A DNA stretch of 64,000 bases, taken from positions 107,527-171,526 of the forward strand of contig NZ_CAKZHY010000097.1 in the NCBI RefSeq assembly GCF_936928535.1, read 5' to 3'. The position numbers and the translations under genes were made by a program. The stretch is from an uncultured Bradyrhizobium sp. GTDB lineage: Bacteria; Pseudomonadota; Alphaproteobacteria; Rhizobiales; Xanthobacteraceae. The notes under the pieces were generated by a model, which was given only the letters and a program-made list of their open reading frames with translations, did no database searches and had not been told where the DNA came from. This document shows, in pieces, positions 44,045-52,179 of this stretch. The number at the start of each line of letters is the position of its first letter. Within the stretch, counting starts at the first letter, position 1.

Positions 44045-44614
44045 TTGAGCGTGACACAGGCGGCTACGGACGAGGTCCTGATCGCCAGGATCGCCCAGGG
44101 TGACCGGCTCGCCATGCAGGTGCTGTACGGGCGGCACCATGTCAGGGTGTACAGGTTCGGGCTCCGGCTCGTGCGGGACGAGCAGACGGCGGAAGACCTC
44201 ATCAGCGAGGTATTTCTCGACGTTTGGCGTCAGGCCGGCAAGTTCGAGGGCCGGTCCGCCGTGTCCACCTGGCTCTTGGCAATCACCCGATTCAAGGCCC
44301 TGTCTGCGCTTCGGCGCAGGAAGGACTTTGAACTCGACGACGAAGCCGCCAACGCGATCGAGGATTCATCCGACGATCCGGAAACGGTGGTGCAGAAGAA
44401 GGATACGAGCGTGGCGTTGCGGGAGTGTCTGACGGGCCTCTCGCCGGACCATCGGGAAATCGTCGATCTCGTCTACTACCACGAGAAGTCCGTGGAGGAA
44501 GTGGCCGAAATCGTCGGGATCCCGGAGAACACGGTAAAGACGCGCTTGTTCTATGCGCGCAAGAAATTGGCCGAACTGCTGAAGGCAGCCGGCATTGAGC
44601 GAGGCTGGCCATGA
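44045..44614 (+). CDS. ECF sigma factor of the subtilase operon
   Basis: A 189-residue ECF sigma factor. Region 2 shows HHVRVYRFGLRLVRDEQTAED and VFLDVWRQAGKFEGRS; region 4 shows HEKSVEEVAEIVGIPENTVKTRL. The start is a TTG at 44045, or GTG at 44051 two codons on. Its stop overlaps the ATG of the next gene (ATGA), giving a coupled sigma/anti-sigma pair, followed 13 bases later by an exported serine protease. This is the third separate ECF circuit in the window. Confidence 0.9.
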   Translation: MSVTQAATDEVLIARIAQGDRLAMQVLYGRHHVRVYRFGLRLVRDEQTAEDLISEVFLDVWRQAGKFEGRSAVSTWLLAITRFKALSALRRRKDFELDDEAANAIEDSSDDPETVVQKKDTSVALRECLTGLSPDHREIVDLVYYHEKSVEEVAEIVGIPENTVKTRLFYARKKLAELLKAAGIERGWP

Positions 44615-45303
44615 TGGCTTTGAGCAAGAAGATGCTGGAGCAAGAGCCCAGTGAGATCGAGTTGCTGCTGCCGTGGCATGCCGCCGGCACGCTGAACGCG
44701 CGCGATGCGCGTCGCGTCGAGGAAGCGCTCGCCAGCGATCCGGAGCTCGCGAAGCAATATGCGACGATCCGCGGCGAATATGAAGAGACGATCCACCTGA
44801 ACGAAAGCCTGGGCGCACCGTCGGCGCGCGCCATGCAGAAGTTGTTCGCCGCGATCGACGCCGAGCCGGCGCGCGCGACCGGCTCGCTGCCGCCGTCGGC
44901 ACGCATCGCCGCGTTCTTCGCGAGCCTGTCGCCGCGTACGCTGGCCTGGTCGGCGAGCCTGGGCGCCATCGCGCTGCTGCTGCAGGCCGGCATCATCGGC
45001 GCCGTCCTGATGAAGACCCAGACTGCGACCTTCCAGACCGCATCGCTCTCGACCGGCGCGCCGATCACGCGCGAACTCGGGGCGGCTGCGCCCTCGCGGG
45101 CGCTGGTGCGCTTCACGCCCGAGGCGCGCGTCGCCGACATCACCGCGCTGCTCGACAATTACCAGGCTTCGATCATCGGCGATGCCAGAGGCGGGATGTT
45201 CCGCTTGCAGTTCGACAAGGCCATGAGCCAGGACGAACTCACTGCGCTGCTCGCCAGAATGCAGCGCGAGAAATTCGTCAACCTCGCCGTGGCGGCGCCG
45301 TAG
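44611..45303 (+). CDS. Membrane anti-sigma factor without zinc motif
   Basis: A 230-residue protein with an N-terminal helical segment resembling an anti-sigma domain (LLLPWHAAGTLNARDARRVE) but no Cys residues, hence no zinc site. One TM helix lies near residues 111-132 (TLAWSASLGAIALLLQAGIIGAVL), and a C-terminal periplasmic part (RALVRFTPEARVADITALLDN) resembles the small ferredoxin-like propeptide fold seen in subtilases. Position and coupling to the ECF gene make it the likely cognate anti-sigma factor. Confidence 0.8.
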   Translation: MMALSKKMLEQEPSEIELLLPWHAAGTLNARDARRVEEALASDPELAKQYATIRGEYEETIHLNESLGAPSARAMQKLFAAIDAEPARATGSLPPSARIAAFFASLSPRTLAWSASLGAIALLLQAGIIGAVLMKTQTATFQTASLSTGAPITRELGAAAPSRALVRFTPEARVADITALLDNYQASIIGDARGGMFRLQFDKAMSQDELTALLARMQREKFVNLAVAAP

Positions 45304-45316
45304 GCGCTCCTCACCC

Positions 45317-47038
45317 ATGATGCGCAAGTCCGAGAGTAAGCTGCGAGCCGGCGCCCATGCTTCCTCGGCGGGAGCCGCGATCCTGCTCGCCGCCTGTCTC
45401 GGCATCGGCGTGGCGCACGCCCAGGCGATCATGCGCACGCCGACGATCAGCGTTCCCTCCCGCACGCCGACGATCTCTCCAGGCGTTGCGGCGAGAGTCG
45501 TGGGAGGCGATCACGGTCCGCACGTGATGCCGACGATTCATAGCGTGACGTCGACTGCTCATACCGTGACGTCGACCGCTCGTATCACGCCGGGGATGGT
45601 GCCGACCCCCGTGCTGCCTTACGCGCGTTACTCGCCGAACCTCTACCCGGCCTGCTCCAACGCCTATCGCGATGCCGATGGCGAATGCCTCGGTCAGCCG
45701 AATGGCGGCGGCGACGGTTCCGGCAAGACGGCCAGGAAGAGCGTCGGCAAGGGGAGGGGCAACGCCGCGCCCGTCGCCATGACGTCGCGCAGTTTCGCCA
45801 ATGAATTCGTGGCCGAGATCAACAACGCGCTGTCGCAGACTGAGGCCGACGAACTTGCCCGGCGCCACGGCTTGGCGCGCGTGTCGTCCGAAAACTTCCC
45901 GCTGATCGGGGCCACGGTCGGTCTGTTCCGCATCACCGACGGCCGCCCTTACGAGACGGCGCGGCGCGAGTTGGCGGCCGACGCGAATGTGCGCTCGCTT
46001 CAGCCGAACTTCCGCTATGTGCTGCAGGATCAGAGGCCGGCGGTCCCGACCGAAGGCGATCCGGCGCAATACGCGCTGTCCAGGCTGCGCCTGCCGCAGG
46101 CGCACACGCTGGTGCACGGCGCCAATGTCACAATTGCCGTCATTGATTCAGGCATCGACGCAAAACATCCGGAACTCGCCAACTCCATCGCCGACGTCTT
46201 TGACGCGCTCGGCAGCAGCGAGGGCGCCCATGTCCATGGCACCGGCATTGCGGGCGCCATCGTGGCCCATGCCAAGCTGATGGGAAGCGCGCCGGAAGCG
46301 CGCATCATCGCTATCAGGGCCTTCGGCGGCACCACCGGCGGTGCGGAGAGCTCGTCCTACATCATCCTGCGCTCGCTCAACTACGCCGCCGAGCACGGCG
46401 CCCAGATCGTCAATATGAGCTTTGCTGGTCCCAAGGACGCGGTGATCGAGCGCGCGATCGCGGCAAGCGCCGAACGCGGCCTGGTGTTGATCGCTGCCGC
46501 CGGCAATGCCGGCGCCAAATCGCCGCCGCTCTATCCCGCCGCCAATCCCAACGTGATCGCCGTCAGCGCGACCGACCAGCAGGACAAGCTGTTCACCGCA
46601 TCCAATCGCGGCAACTACATTGCGCTGGCCGCGCCCGGGGTCGACATCTTCCTGCCGGCGCCCGACGGCAAATACCAGATAACCTCGGGCACCTCGTTCT
46701 CGGCGGCCTATGTCTCCGGCGTCGCGGCCTTGCTGCTCGAGCGCAATTACACCCTGAAGCCGGAAGCGCTGCGGATGACGCTGGCGAAGACCGCGCGCGA
46801 CCTCGGTTCACCCGGGCGTGATGATCTCTTTGGCGACGGCGAGCCCGATGCGTTTGCCGCGGTGATGGCCGTTCCGGCCGACAGCACGCCGGTCGCGGCT
46901 GCCGCAGCTACAACTAAACGTGAAGATGCCGAGAAGCGTCGCGACGATCCCAACATCCGCGCGATCGAGCAGCCCTCGCTGTCGAGCGCCGACGATAAAT
47001 CCACGGTTTCTCAGGCGGATAGGCCGGCGGCGCGATAG
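45317..47038 (+). CDS. Exported S8 family serine protease (subtilase)
   Basis: A 573-residue subtilase with the triad D277 (AVIDSGIDAKHPE), H307 (VHGTGIAG) and S460 (SGTSFSAAYVSG). The N-terminus has a hydrophobic signal with two possible fates: an LAAC lipobox (ILLAACLG) or a signal peptidase I site at AHA-QA. A Thr/Val/His-rich linker, an inhibitor-like propeptide around residues 160-245 and a disordered Ala-rich tail complete it. The propeptide resembles the periplasmic end of the anti-sigma factor encoded upstream. The third gene of the ECF operon. Confidence 0.9.
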   Translation: MMRKSESKLRAGAHASSAGAAILLAACLGIGVAHAQAIMRTPTISVPSRTPTISPGVAARVVGGDHGPHVMPTIHSVTSTAHTVTSTARITPGMVPTPVLPYARYSPNLYPACSNAYRDADGECLGQPNGGGDGSGKTARKSVGKGRGNAAPVAMTSRSFANEFVAEINNALSQTEADELARRHGLARVSSENFPLIGATVGLFRITDGRPYETARRELAADANVRSLQPNFRYVLQDQRPAVPTEGDPAQYALSRLRLPQAHTLVHGANVTIAVIDSGIDAKHPELANSIADVFDALGSSEGAHVHGTGIAGAIVAHAKLMGSAPEARIIAIRAFGGTTGGAESSSYIILRSLNYAAEHGAQIVNMSFAGPKDAVIERAIAASAERGLVLIAAAGNAGAKSPPLYPAANPNVIAVSATDQQDKLFTASNRGNYIALAAPGVDIFLPAPDGKYQITSGTSFSAAYVSGVAALLLERNYTLKPEALRMTLAKTARDLGSPGRDDLFGDGEPDAFAAVMAVPADSTPVAAAAATTKREDAEKRRDDPNIRAIEQPSLSSADDKSTVSQADRPAAR

Positions 47039-47199
47039 CGCCTGCGGCAAGATTGCGCGTCGGGCAAAGGTTAAAAAACCGAACGCCGGGATTGAACGTT
47101 CAGCCTGCTGACACGACCAAATAATGTGGGAGCGGTCATCCCTCCCCATCAGTCATATTAGGCGCGAGCGCCCATCCACCCCAAGCGCCCATATGGCTC
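47039..47199 (+). ncRNA. Long 3' UTR or candidate small RNA ahead of terminator
   Basis: About 160 bases between the subtilase stop and a strong terminator contain no gene. Inside is TCATCCCTCCCCATCAG (about 47139-47155), an anti-Shine-Dalgarno-like C-rich stretch of the kind exposed in alphaproteobacterial regulatory RNAs. No clear promoter was found, so a processed 3' UTR RNA is as likely as an independent gene, and a plain long 3' UTR likelier still. Confidence 0.25.
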
Positions 47200-47238
47200 G
47201 ACCCGTCCGGTTGTCCCCCCGGACGGGTCTTTTCTTTT
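47200..47238 (+). terminator. Strong Rho-independent terminator
   Basis: An 11-bp perfect stem, GACCCGTCCGG (47200-47210) with CCGGACGGGTC (47219-47229), an 8-base loop, then TTTTCTTTT. It ends the ECF, anti-sigma and subtilase transcript or a separate small RNA. The following 280 bases (47239-47522) show nothing else. Confidence 0.9.
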
Positions 47239-47522
47239 CGGGCGCCCGATGTCCTGAAGCGTCATGCGAGATCAGCCTGCAGTTGAGACCGCGAGCGCGG
47301 CCCCGGCGATGACTCAAGCGACGCCGCCCGGCAGGCCGGCCATGCTTGTGCGAAGCTTGACTCCTAAACTGCAGAAAACGCCCGCGTGACTACGGTGTTT
47401 TGTGGCCAGAGCCGCGTCGTTGCTGGACAAGTCAAAACTTTTCCACAAAATATTCACGTCGCTTTGAAATTGATTCGTGTGCGTTGCGTCGCGTCCGTAC
47501 TCTTCTCCTGACGGGCTGATTT

Positions 47523-48176
47523 ATGACTCATCGCCATGACGCTGGCCAAGGCGCGGCCAGTCGTGAAATTGCGGCACGCTGGTGCGTTCTCGCAGAACAG
47601 CGGCTGGAGCATCTCTCCGAAATGTTCGAGACCGGGCGGTGGCGCCGCTACCATTCCGAGCTCGCCTTCCTCGAAAACATCCAGGAAGCCAAGCGCGCGG
47701 TCCAGACCTGGCGCGCGCTGGCGAATGGCGAGGACGTCGCCGCGGCCGCTGCGAGCGTGAACTCCGCCTTCGGCTGGTCGCCGGCGACGATGCCGCGCGT
47801 GTTTCCGCGCGAGCAGGCCGAGACGGTGCAGGCTCAGACGGTACAGCCAAAGGCCGTGCACATCGTGCCCGAGACCGCCGTTCCGGTCAGGCTCGAGCCC
47901 GAGCCCGACATCCTCGCTGAAATCGTCGAGGCCCCCATTGCCCCGGCCGCCCCGATGGCACCGATCGCTCCGCCTGCACGGGTCGCTCCGACAATCCGGA
48001 TCGCCCCATCCGAACGAGTCGCGCGGATTGCGCCGGCAGCGTCCATCGCATCGTTCCTGCAGACCTTTACACCGCCCGCCGACGAAATCGTCGCGGCCCC
48101 CGAGCGTGTGGTCGAGTTCACCTTCAGCCTCGACGGCATCGAGGCCAAGTACCCGCTGCTACGGAATACGTTCTAG
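47523..48176 (+). CDS. TIGR03809 family protein
   Basis: A 217-residue protein. The N-terminal 80 residues (REIAARWCVLAEQRLEHL, then FETGRWRRYHSELAFLENIQ) match my memory of TIGR03809, a Bradyrhizobiaceae family of unknown role. A Pro/Ala-rich repeat (APAAPMAPIAPPARVAP) links to a short C-terminal part. Convergent with the TIGR03808 gene, the pairing suggested by consecutive family numbers. No signal peptide. Confidence 0.75.
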   Translation: MTHRHDAGQGAASREIAARWCVLAEQRLEHLSEMFETGRWRRYHSELAFLENIQEAKRAVQTWRALANGEDVAAAAASVNSAFGWSPATMPRVFPREQAETVQAQTVQPKAVHIVPETAVPVRLEPEPDILAEIVEAPIAPAAPMAPIAPPARVAPTIRIAPSERVARIAPAASIASFLQTFTPPADEIVAAPERVVEFTFSLDGIEAKYPLLRNTF

Positions 48177-48272
48177 GCCGACGCTGCCGAAGCGCGCCGC
48201 GTCCTCTCCAACGCCGTCATCCTGACGCCCGGCGCAACGCGCCACGTGGAAAGCCTCGAAGGATGCACGGCA

Positions 48273-49643
48273 CTACTGCCGCACTGCATTCCCGCCCACG
48301 ACCAGCTGCGCAAAGCGTTGCGCGCCGTCCGCGGACAGATCCGCCGTCACCGCACGTGCGTGGTCGAGGCCGACCACCGCGCCGCGCGGGGTTTCCGAGA
48401 TCATGTTGTTGTTGACGAGCGCCGTGCCGGCGCCAGGCACGACGGAGACGCCGATGCCGGCCAGTGCCTTGCGGATCACATTGCCTGATATCGCGACGTC
48501 GCGCAGGTATTTGCCCCAGCCGGCGACGATGCCGTAGGACGGCGCGTTCTCGATCACGTTACCTGATACCGACGTGTCGGCCTCGATATAGATGCCGACG
48601 CCGGCATCATCGTCAGGCGCGGTGCCTATCGGCCGCTTCGGGATCAAGTTGCGGATGATATTGCCTTGAACGACCGCAATACGTCCGCCTTCGTTGAAAT
48701 TGCAGACGGAGACGCCGACGGCGGCGCCGTCGACGGTGTTGTTGGCAATCACGGCGGCCTCGAACGAAAACTCCGAATAGAGCGCGACCTCGCGTACGTC
48801 GCTGACGCTATTGCCTGTGATGTGGATGTTCGAGGCCGAGTTGCCGCGTACGGCGGAGTAGTCGCAATTCCTGATGCGATTGCCGCGCACGATCACGTTG
48901 CCGGCGCGGAAAGCGTTGATGGCATTGCCGTACTGGCCGGAGCCGCCCGGGCCGGCCTTGATGTTCTCGATACGGTTGTCGGCGACAAGAGTGCCGTCGT
49001 CGCCGATGGCCGTGCGCAGGATCTCGATGCCGTTGTCGTTGGTGCCGACAATGGTGTTGCGGGATACGCTGAGGCCCCTGGCGTCGAACGAGACCACGGC
49101 CGTCACGGCGATGTCAGTAAAGATGTTACCGGAGATATCGCCCGAGACCTGCTCCAGCCAGATGCCGCTGCCGCCGGAGCCGGTGATCTCGCAATCGGTG
49201 ATGCGGACGTCACGCCCGCCCAGGACATGGATCAGCCCGCGCCGCGTCGGCAGCGGAATGCCACCGCCGACGAAAGTGATGCCGGTGAGGCCGATTGAAT
49301 CGGAACCCTCGCTCTGGATTACCGAGGCCCCGCCGGTGAAGACAAGCTTCGTTGCGCCGCGCACGCCGATCAGCTGCGCTCCACCAGGCAGTCTCAAAAG
49401 GCCCGTGCGGTAGATCCCGGGCGGCAGCGCTAGCGGCATCTGCGTCCGCGCGGCTTCGTCGATGGCGCGCTGGAGAACGCGCGTCTGATCCTCGCTGCTG
49501 CCCGGTCGCACGCCATATTGGGTCGCATCACGGCCGAGCAGCGACGTCAGCGGCGCCGCGCGCACGGCGTCAGAGGGCATGGCAAGCGCACCGGCAATGC
49601 CGGCAGTCGAAGCTCCGATGAGATGACGGCGGTTGAGGTCCAT
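48273..49643 (-). CDS. TIGR03808 family Tat-exported repetitive protein
   Basis: A 456-residue protein with a Tat signal (NRRHLIGASTAGIAGALAM) followed by a right-handed parallel beta-helix domain. Repeats of the type I-x-G-N-x-I recur throughout (ISGNIFTDI, VSRNTIVG, VRGNRIRN, ITGNSVSD, ISGNVIRK), as in pectate lyase-like and NosD proteins. The opening DATQYGVRPGSSEDQT is typical of Pectate_lyase_3 folds. Polysaccharide binding or cleavage in the periplasm is plausible but unproven; no catalytic residues were identified. Confidence 0.85.
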   Translation of the reverse strand: MDLNRRHLIGASTAGIAGALAMPSDAVRAAPLTSLLGRDATQYGVRPGSSEDQTRVLQRAIDEAARTQMPLALPPGIYRTGLLRLPGGAQLIGVRGATKLVFTGGASVIQSEGSDSIGLTGITFVGGGIPLPTRRGLIHVLGGRDVRITDCEITGSGGSGIWLEQVSGDISGNIFTDIAVTAVVSFDARGLSVSRNTIVGTNDNGIEILRTAIGDDGTLVADNRIENIKAGPGGSGQYGNAINAFRAGNVIVRGNRIRNCDYSAVRGNSASNIHITGNSVSDVREVALYSEFSFEAAVIANNTVDGAAVGVSVCNFNEGGRIAVVQGNIIRNLIPKRPIGTAPDDDAGVGIYIEADTSVSGNVIENAPSYGIVAGWGKYLRDVAISGNVIRKALAGIGVSVVPGAGTALVNNNMISETPRGAVVGLDHARAVTADLSADGAQRFAQLVVGGNAVRQ

Positions 49644-49750
49644 GACGCGTCCTTCGGCGGACGCGGGAGCTGTCCGCGAAAGTTAGGTAGCGCAGGGCGG
49701 GGCAGGCTGTGGGGATTGTTGCCGGTAGGGTTAAATGTTTACCGCAAGGG

Positions 49751-50398
49751 CTATGTGTTCCGCGCCTTTCGTGCCATCTGCACCATCTCCATCAGCATCG
49801 CTTCCCCCGCATCCACCAGCTCGTCCAGCGTGATCCGCGGCGCGCCCTTGCGCCGCACGGCGCCGCTGCGGGCAAGCAGCGGAATGTGGATGAAGGCGGC
49901 CAGCTTCGGTCCGCCAGCCCTGACATTCTCGATCGCGCGCCAGCTCAGATAGTTGCAGAGATAGGCGCCGGCATCGCGCGAGGGCCGCGCATCGATGCCG
50001 GTGAGGCGCGCGGCGCGCAGCAATCTTGCGGTATGCGGACCGAACGTCATGGCGTCCGCATGGCCCGTAATGCCGCGCTTGCTGGAGCGGGTGTTGGCGG
50101 CATCGGGCCACAGCATGGTGACGGCGTTGCGCGCGCGGCTCTCGATACGCAGGAAAGGCGTACGCGCCGCGAGCCCGAACATCAGCATCGCATCCGGCTT
50201 CAGCTTTGCCAGCACCTCGGGCAATTGCCGGTCAACCGCGGCATAGGTCACCGGAAAGATGTGGCGCGATAGCGCGACATCGTCGAGCGCGGGACGGCGC
50301 AGCTGCGCCAGCCGCGCCACCAGCGGCTGGGTTGGATTGTGGGGTGCACCGGGAAACGGTCCGAAGCCGGTCAGAAGAATGCGCAGCTTCTCGCTCAT
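49751..50398 (-). CDS. Pyroglutamyl-peptidase I family cysteine peptidase
   Basis: A 215-residue C15 family protein. The N-terminus ILLTGFGPFPGAPHNPT is characteristic, and the Glu, Cys and His triad is visible as E in RTPFLRIESRARN, C in DAGAYLCNYLSW and H in AAFIHIPLL. These enzymes remove N-terminal pyroglutamate from peptides. The ATG overlaps the meaB stop (ATGA), so the two are translated together, which is not an obvious functional pairing. Confidence 0.87.
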   Translation of the reverse strand: MSEKLRILLTGFGPFPGAPHNPTQPLVARLAQLRRPALDDVALSRHIFPVTYAAVDRQLPEVLAKLKPDAMLMFGLAARTPFLRIESRARNAVTMLWPDAANTRSSKRGITGHADAMTFGPHTARLLRAARLTGIDARPSRDAGAYLCNYLSWRAIENVRAGGPKLAAFIHIPLLARSGAVRRKGAPRITLDELVDAGEAMLMEMVQMARKARNT

Positions 50399-51384
50399 TG
50401 CAGCAACTCCAGAATCCGTTCGGCGGCGAGCGCGGGGGTGAGCTGGCCGTCAGCGACGTCTGCCTCGATCTTCTTGACCTTGGTCCGCACCGAGGCCTCG
50501 CTGCGCAGCCGCGACAGCATGCGCTGCTCCAGCATCGACCACATCCATTTCACCTGCTGATCGCGCCGCCGTGCCGCAAACTCGCCGGATGCGTTCATCG
50601 CCTTGCGGTGATCCAGGACCTTCTGCCACAGCTCGGCAATGCCGGTGCCGGCCAGCGCCGAATAGGTGACGACGGGCGGATGCCAATGCTCGGAGCGGCG
50701 GCTGAGAATATGCAGCGCGCCGCGGTAGTCGGCGGCGGTGATGTTGGCGCGCTTGAGATTGTCGCCATCGGCCTTGTTGATCGCGATCATGTCGGCGAGC
50801 TCGACCAGGCCCTTCTTGATGCCCTGCAGCTCGTCGCCGCCGCCCGGCAGCATCAAGGCGAGGAAGAAATCGGTCATGTCGCAGACCGCCGTTTCGGACT
50901 GGCCGATGCCGACGGTCTCGACCAGCACGACGTCGAAGCCGGCGGCCTCGCACAACAGCATCGCCTCGCGCGTTTTTGCCGCGACGCCGCCGAGTGTGCC
51001 CGAGGAGGGCGAGGGGCGGATGAAGGCGTCGGCGGAGGCCGCGAGCCGCGCCATCCGCGTCTTGTCGCCGAGGATCGAGCCGCCGCTGCGGGCCGAGGAT
51101 GGGTCGACCGCGAGAACGGCGACCCTGTGGCCTTGCTCGATCAGATAGGTCCCGAGGGCATCGATGGTGGTGGATTTGCCGACGCCGGGCGAGCCGGTAA
51201 TGCCGACACGGACCGCCCTGCCGGTGTCGGGCAGGAGCATCTGCACGAGCTCGCGCGCCTGCGCCTGATGATCGCCGCGCCGGCTCTCCACCAGCGTGAT
51301 CGCGCGTGCCAGCGCCGCGCGATGGCCCGCGCGAAGGTCGCGGGCGAGCGAGGTGATATCGATGGGTTTGCTATTGGTCATCAT
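50395..51384 (-). CDS. meaB: MeaB/ArgK-type GTPase, methylmalonyl-CoA mutase chaperone
   Basis: A 329-residue G3E GTPase that protects methylmalonyl-CoA mutase and gates adenosylcobalamin loading. The Walker A motif is GSPGVGKSTTIDALG, followed by AVDPSSARSGGSILGDKTRM, VETVGIGQSE and INKADGDN (the NKxD base motif). The C-terminal helical part is present. The mutase genes lie 5 kb away on the same strand (56.3-60.8 kb), with an accessory patch between; in many genomes meaB is adjacent, so an insertion may have split them. Confidence 0.92.
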   Translation of the reverse strand: MMTNSKPIDITSLARDLRAGHRAALARAITLVESRRGDHQAQARELVQMLLPDTGRAVRVGITGSPGVGKSTTIDALGTYLIEQGHRVAVLAVDPSSARSGGSILGDKTRMARLAASADAFIRPSPSSGTLGGVAAKTREAMLLCEAAGFDVVLVETVGIGQSETAVCDMTDFFLALMLPGGGDELQGIKKGLVELADMIAINKADGDNLKRANITAADYRGALHILSRRSEHWHPPVVTYSALAGTGIAELWQKVLDHRKAMNASGEFAARRRDQQVKWMWSMLEQRMLSRLRSEASVRTKVKKIEADVADGQLTPALAAERILELLQ

Positions 51385-51402
51385 GATCTTCGCGTCCAGC
51401 TG

Positions 51403-51747
51403 CTAGCGGCCAGACTCGCGAATGTATCTTTCGGCGCAAGATTTCAGCTGTGGAAGGTGGATTTGAACGATGTCCCAGACGATCTCCGCCTTTGTCATGT
51501 GATACGCATGACGTAGCAGATTTCCAAAGTCGATCATCCTGCGCCAGTCGATCTCTGGCTCGGCTCGCTTTACATCATCAGGGATAAATCTCGACGCCTC
51601 GCAGACAATCTCGAGAAGACGTTCGATTGCCAGCCGGGTCGTTTTCTCGGCGACAAATTGATCCAACGTGAGGTCCCTCACCGCATTTTCAATGTCAGTG
51701 ATGGCTTCCAGAATATCCCGCAGCCGGTCTTCCACGGTCGGCGGCAT
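51403..51747 (-). CDS. HEPN (HepT/DUF86-like) domain protein
   Basis: A 114-residue four-helix HEPN protein, the partner of the nucleotidyltransferase encoded directly upstream. In HepT toxins an RX4-6H motif (RNxLIHxY) forms the RNase site. Here the region reads FGNLLRHAYH, the GNxLRHxYH variant: the first Arg is Gly and an Arg directly precedes His. Activity as a canonical RNase is therefore uncertain. It starts right at the end of the MNT gene with no gap. The pair is a toxin-antitoxin type module. Confidence 0.85.
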   Translation of the reverse strand: MPPTVEDRLRDILEAITDIENAVRDLTLDQFVAEKTTRLAIERLLEIVCEASRFIPDDVKRAEPEIDWRRMIDFGNLLRHAYHMTKAEIVWDIVQIHLPQLKSCAERYIRESGR

Positions 51748-52062
51748 TCAGAAGACCTCGATCAGGTCATCCGCGATCCGATCTGCCATGCGCGGCTTCA
51801 GCAGATCTTTGATCGATATTTGCACCTGAAGGCCGAGATGGTCTTCGATCAAATGGAGAGTTTTGAAGTAGTCAAATCGCCGCGAGTCCCCACGCGACGT
51901 GGTCTCGACCAGGATATCGAGATCGCTATCGGGCCGTGCATCGCCGCGCGCGCGGGATCCAAACAGGTACAGGCGTGTGATGCCTGAATCTCTCAAGGCG
52001 GGCGCAAGCTCCCTGAGCTTCCCGACGAGGGTCTGGAGTGAGATATCGGCGACATCAGTCAT
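51748..52062 (-). CDS. Minimal nucleotidyltransferase (MntA-like antitoxin)
   Basis: A 104-residue MNT protein with the pol-beta superfamily signature GSX10DxD (GSRARGDARPDSDLDILVE) at about residues 35-53. MntA proteins inactivate partner HEPN toxins by AMPylating a Tyr near the RNase motif. The HEPN partner here keeps that Tyr (HAYH). First gene of a two-gene operon. Complete by length. Confidence 0.9.
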   Translation of the reverse strand: MTDVADISLQTLVGKLRELAPALRDSGITRLYLFGSRARGDARPDSDLDILVETTSRGDSRRFDYFKTLHLIEDHLGLQVQISIKDLLKPRMADRIADDLIEVF

Positions 52063-52179
52063 AGCCGAAGACTAGCACAGAGGCGTCAACCAGCCCAGCG
52101 CCGTCAGAGCTGGGCGGCGCTTCGATGGCCAGGCAAGGGTCTCCCAGCCTAACGGGCGGTGCCGAGGGTTCTGCGTTCA

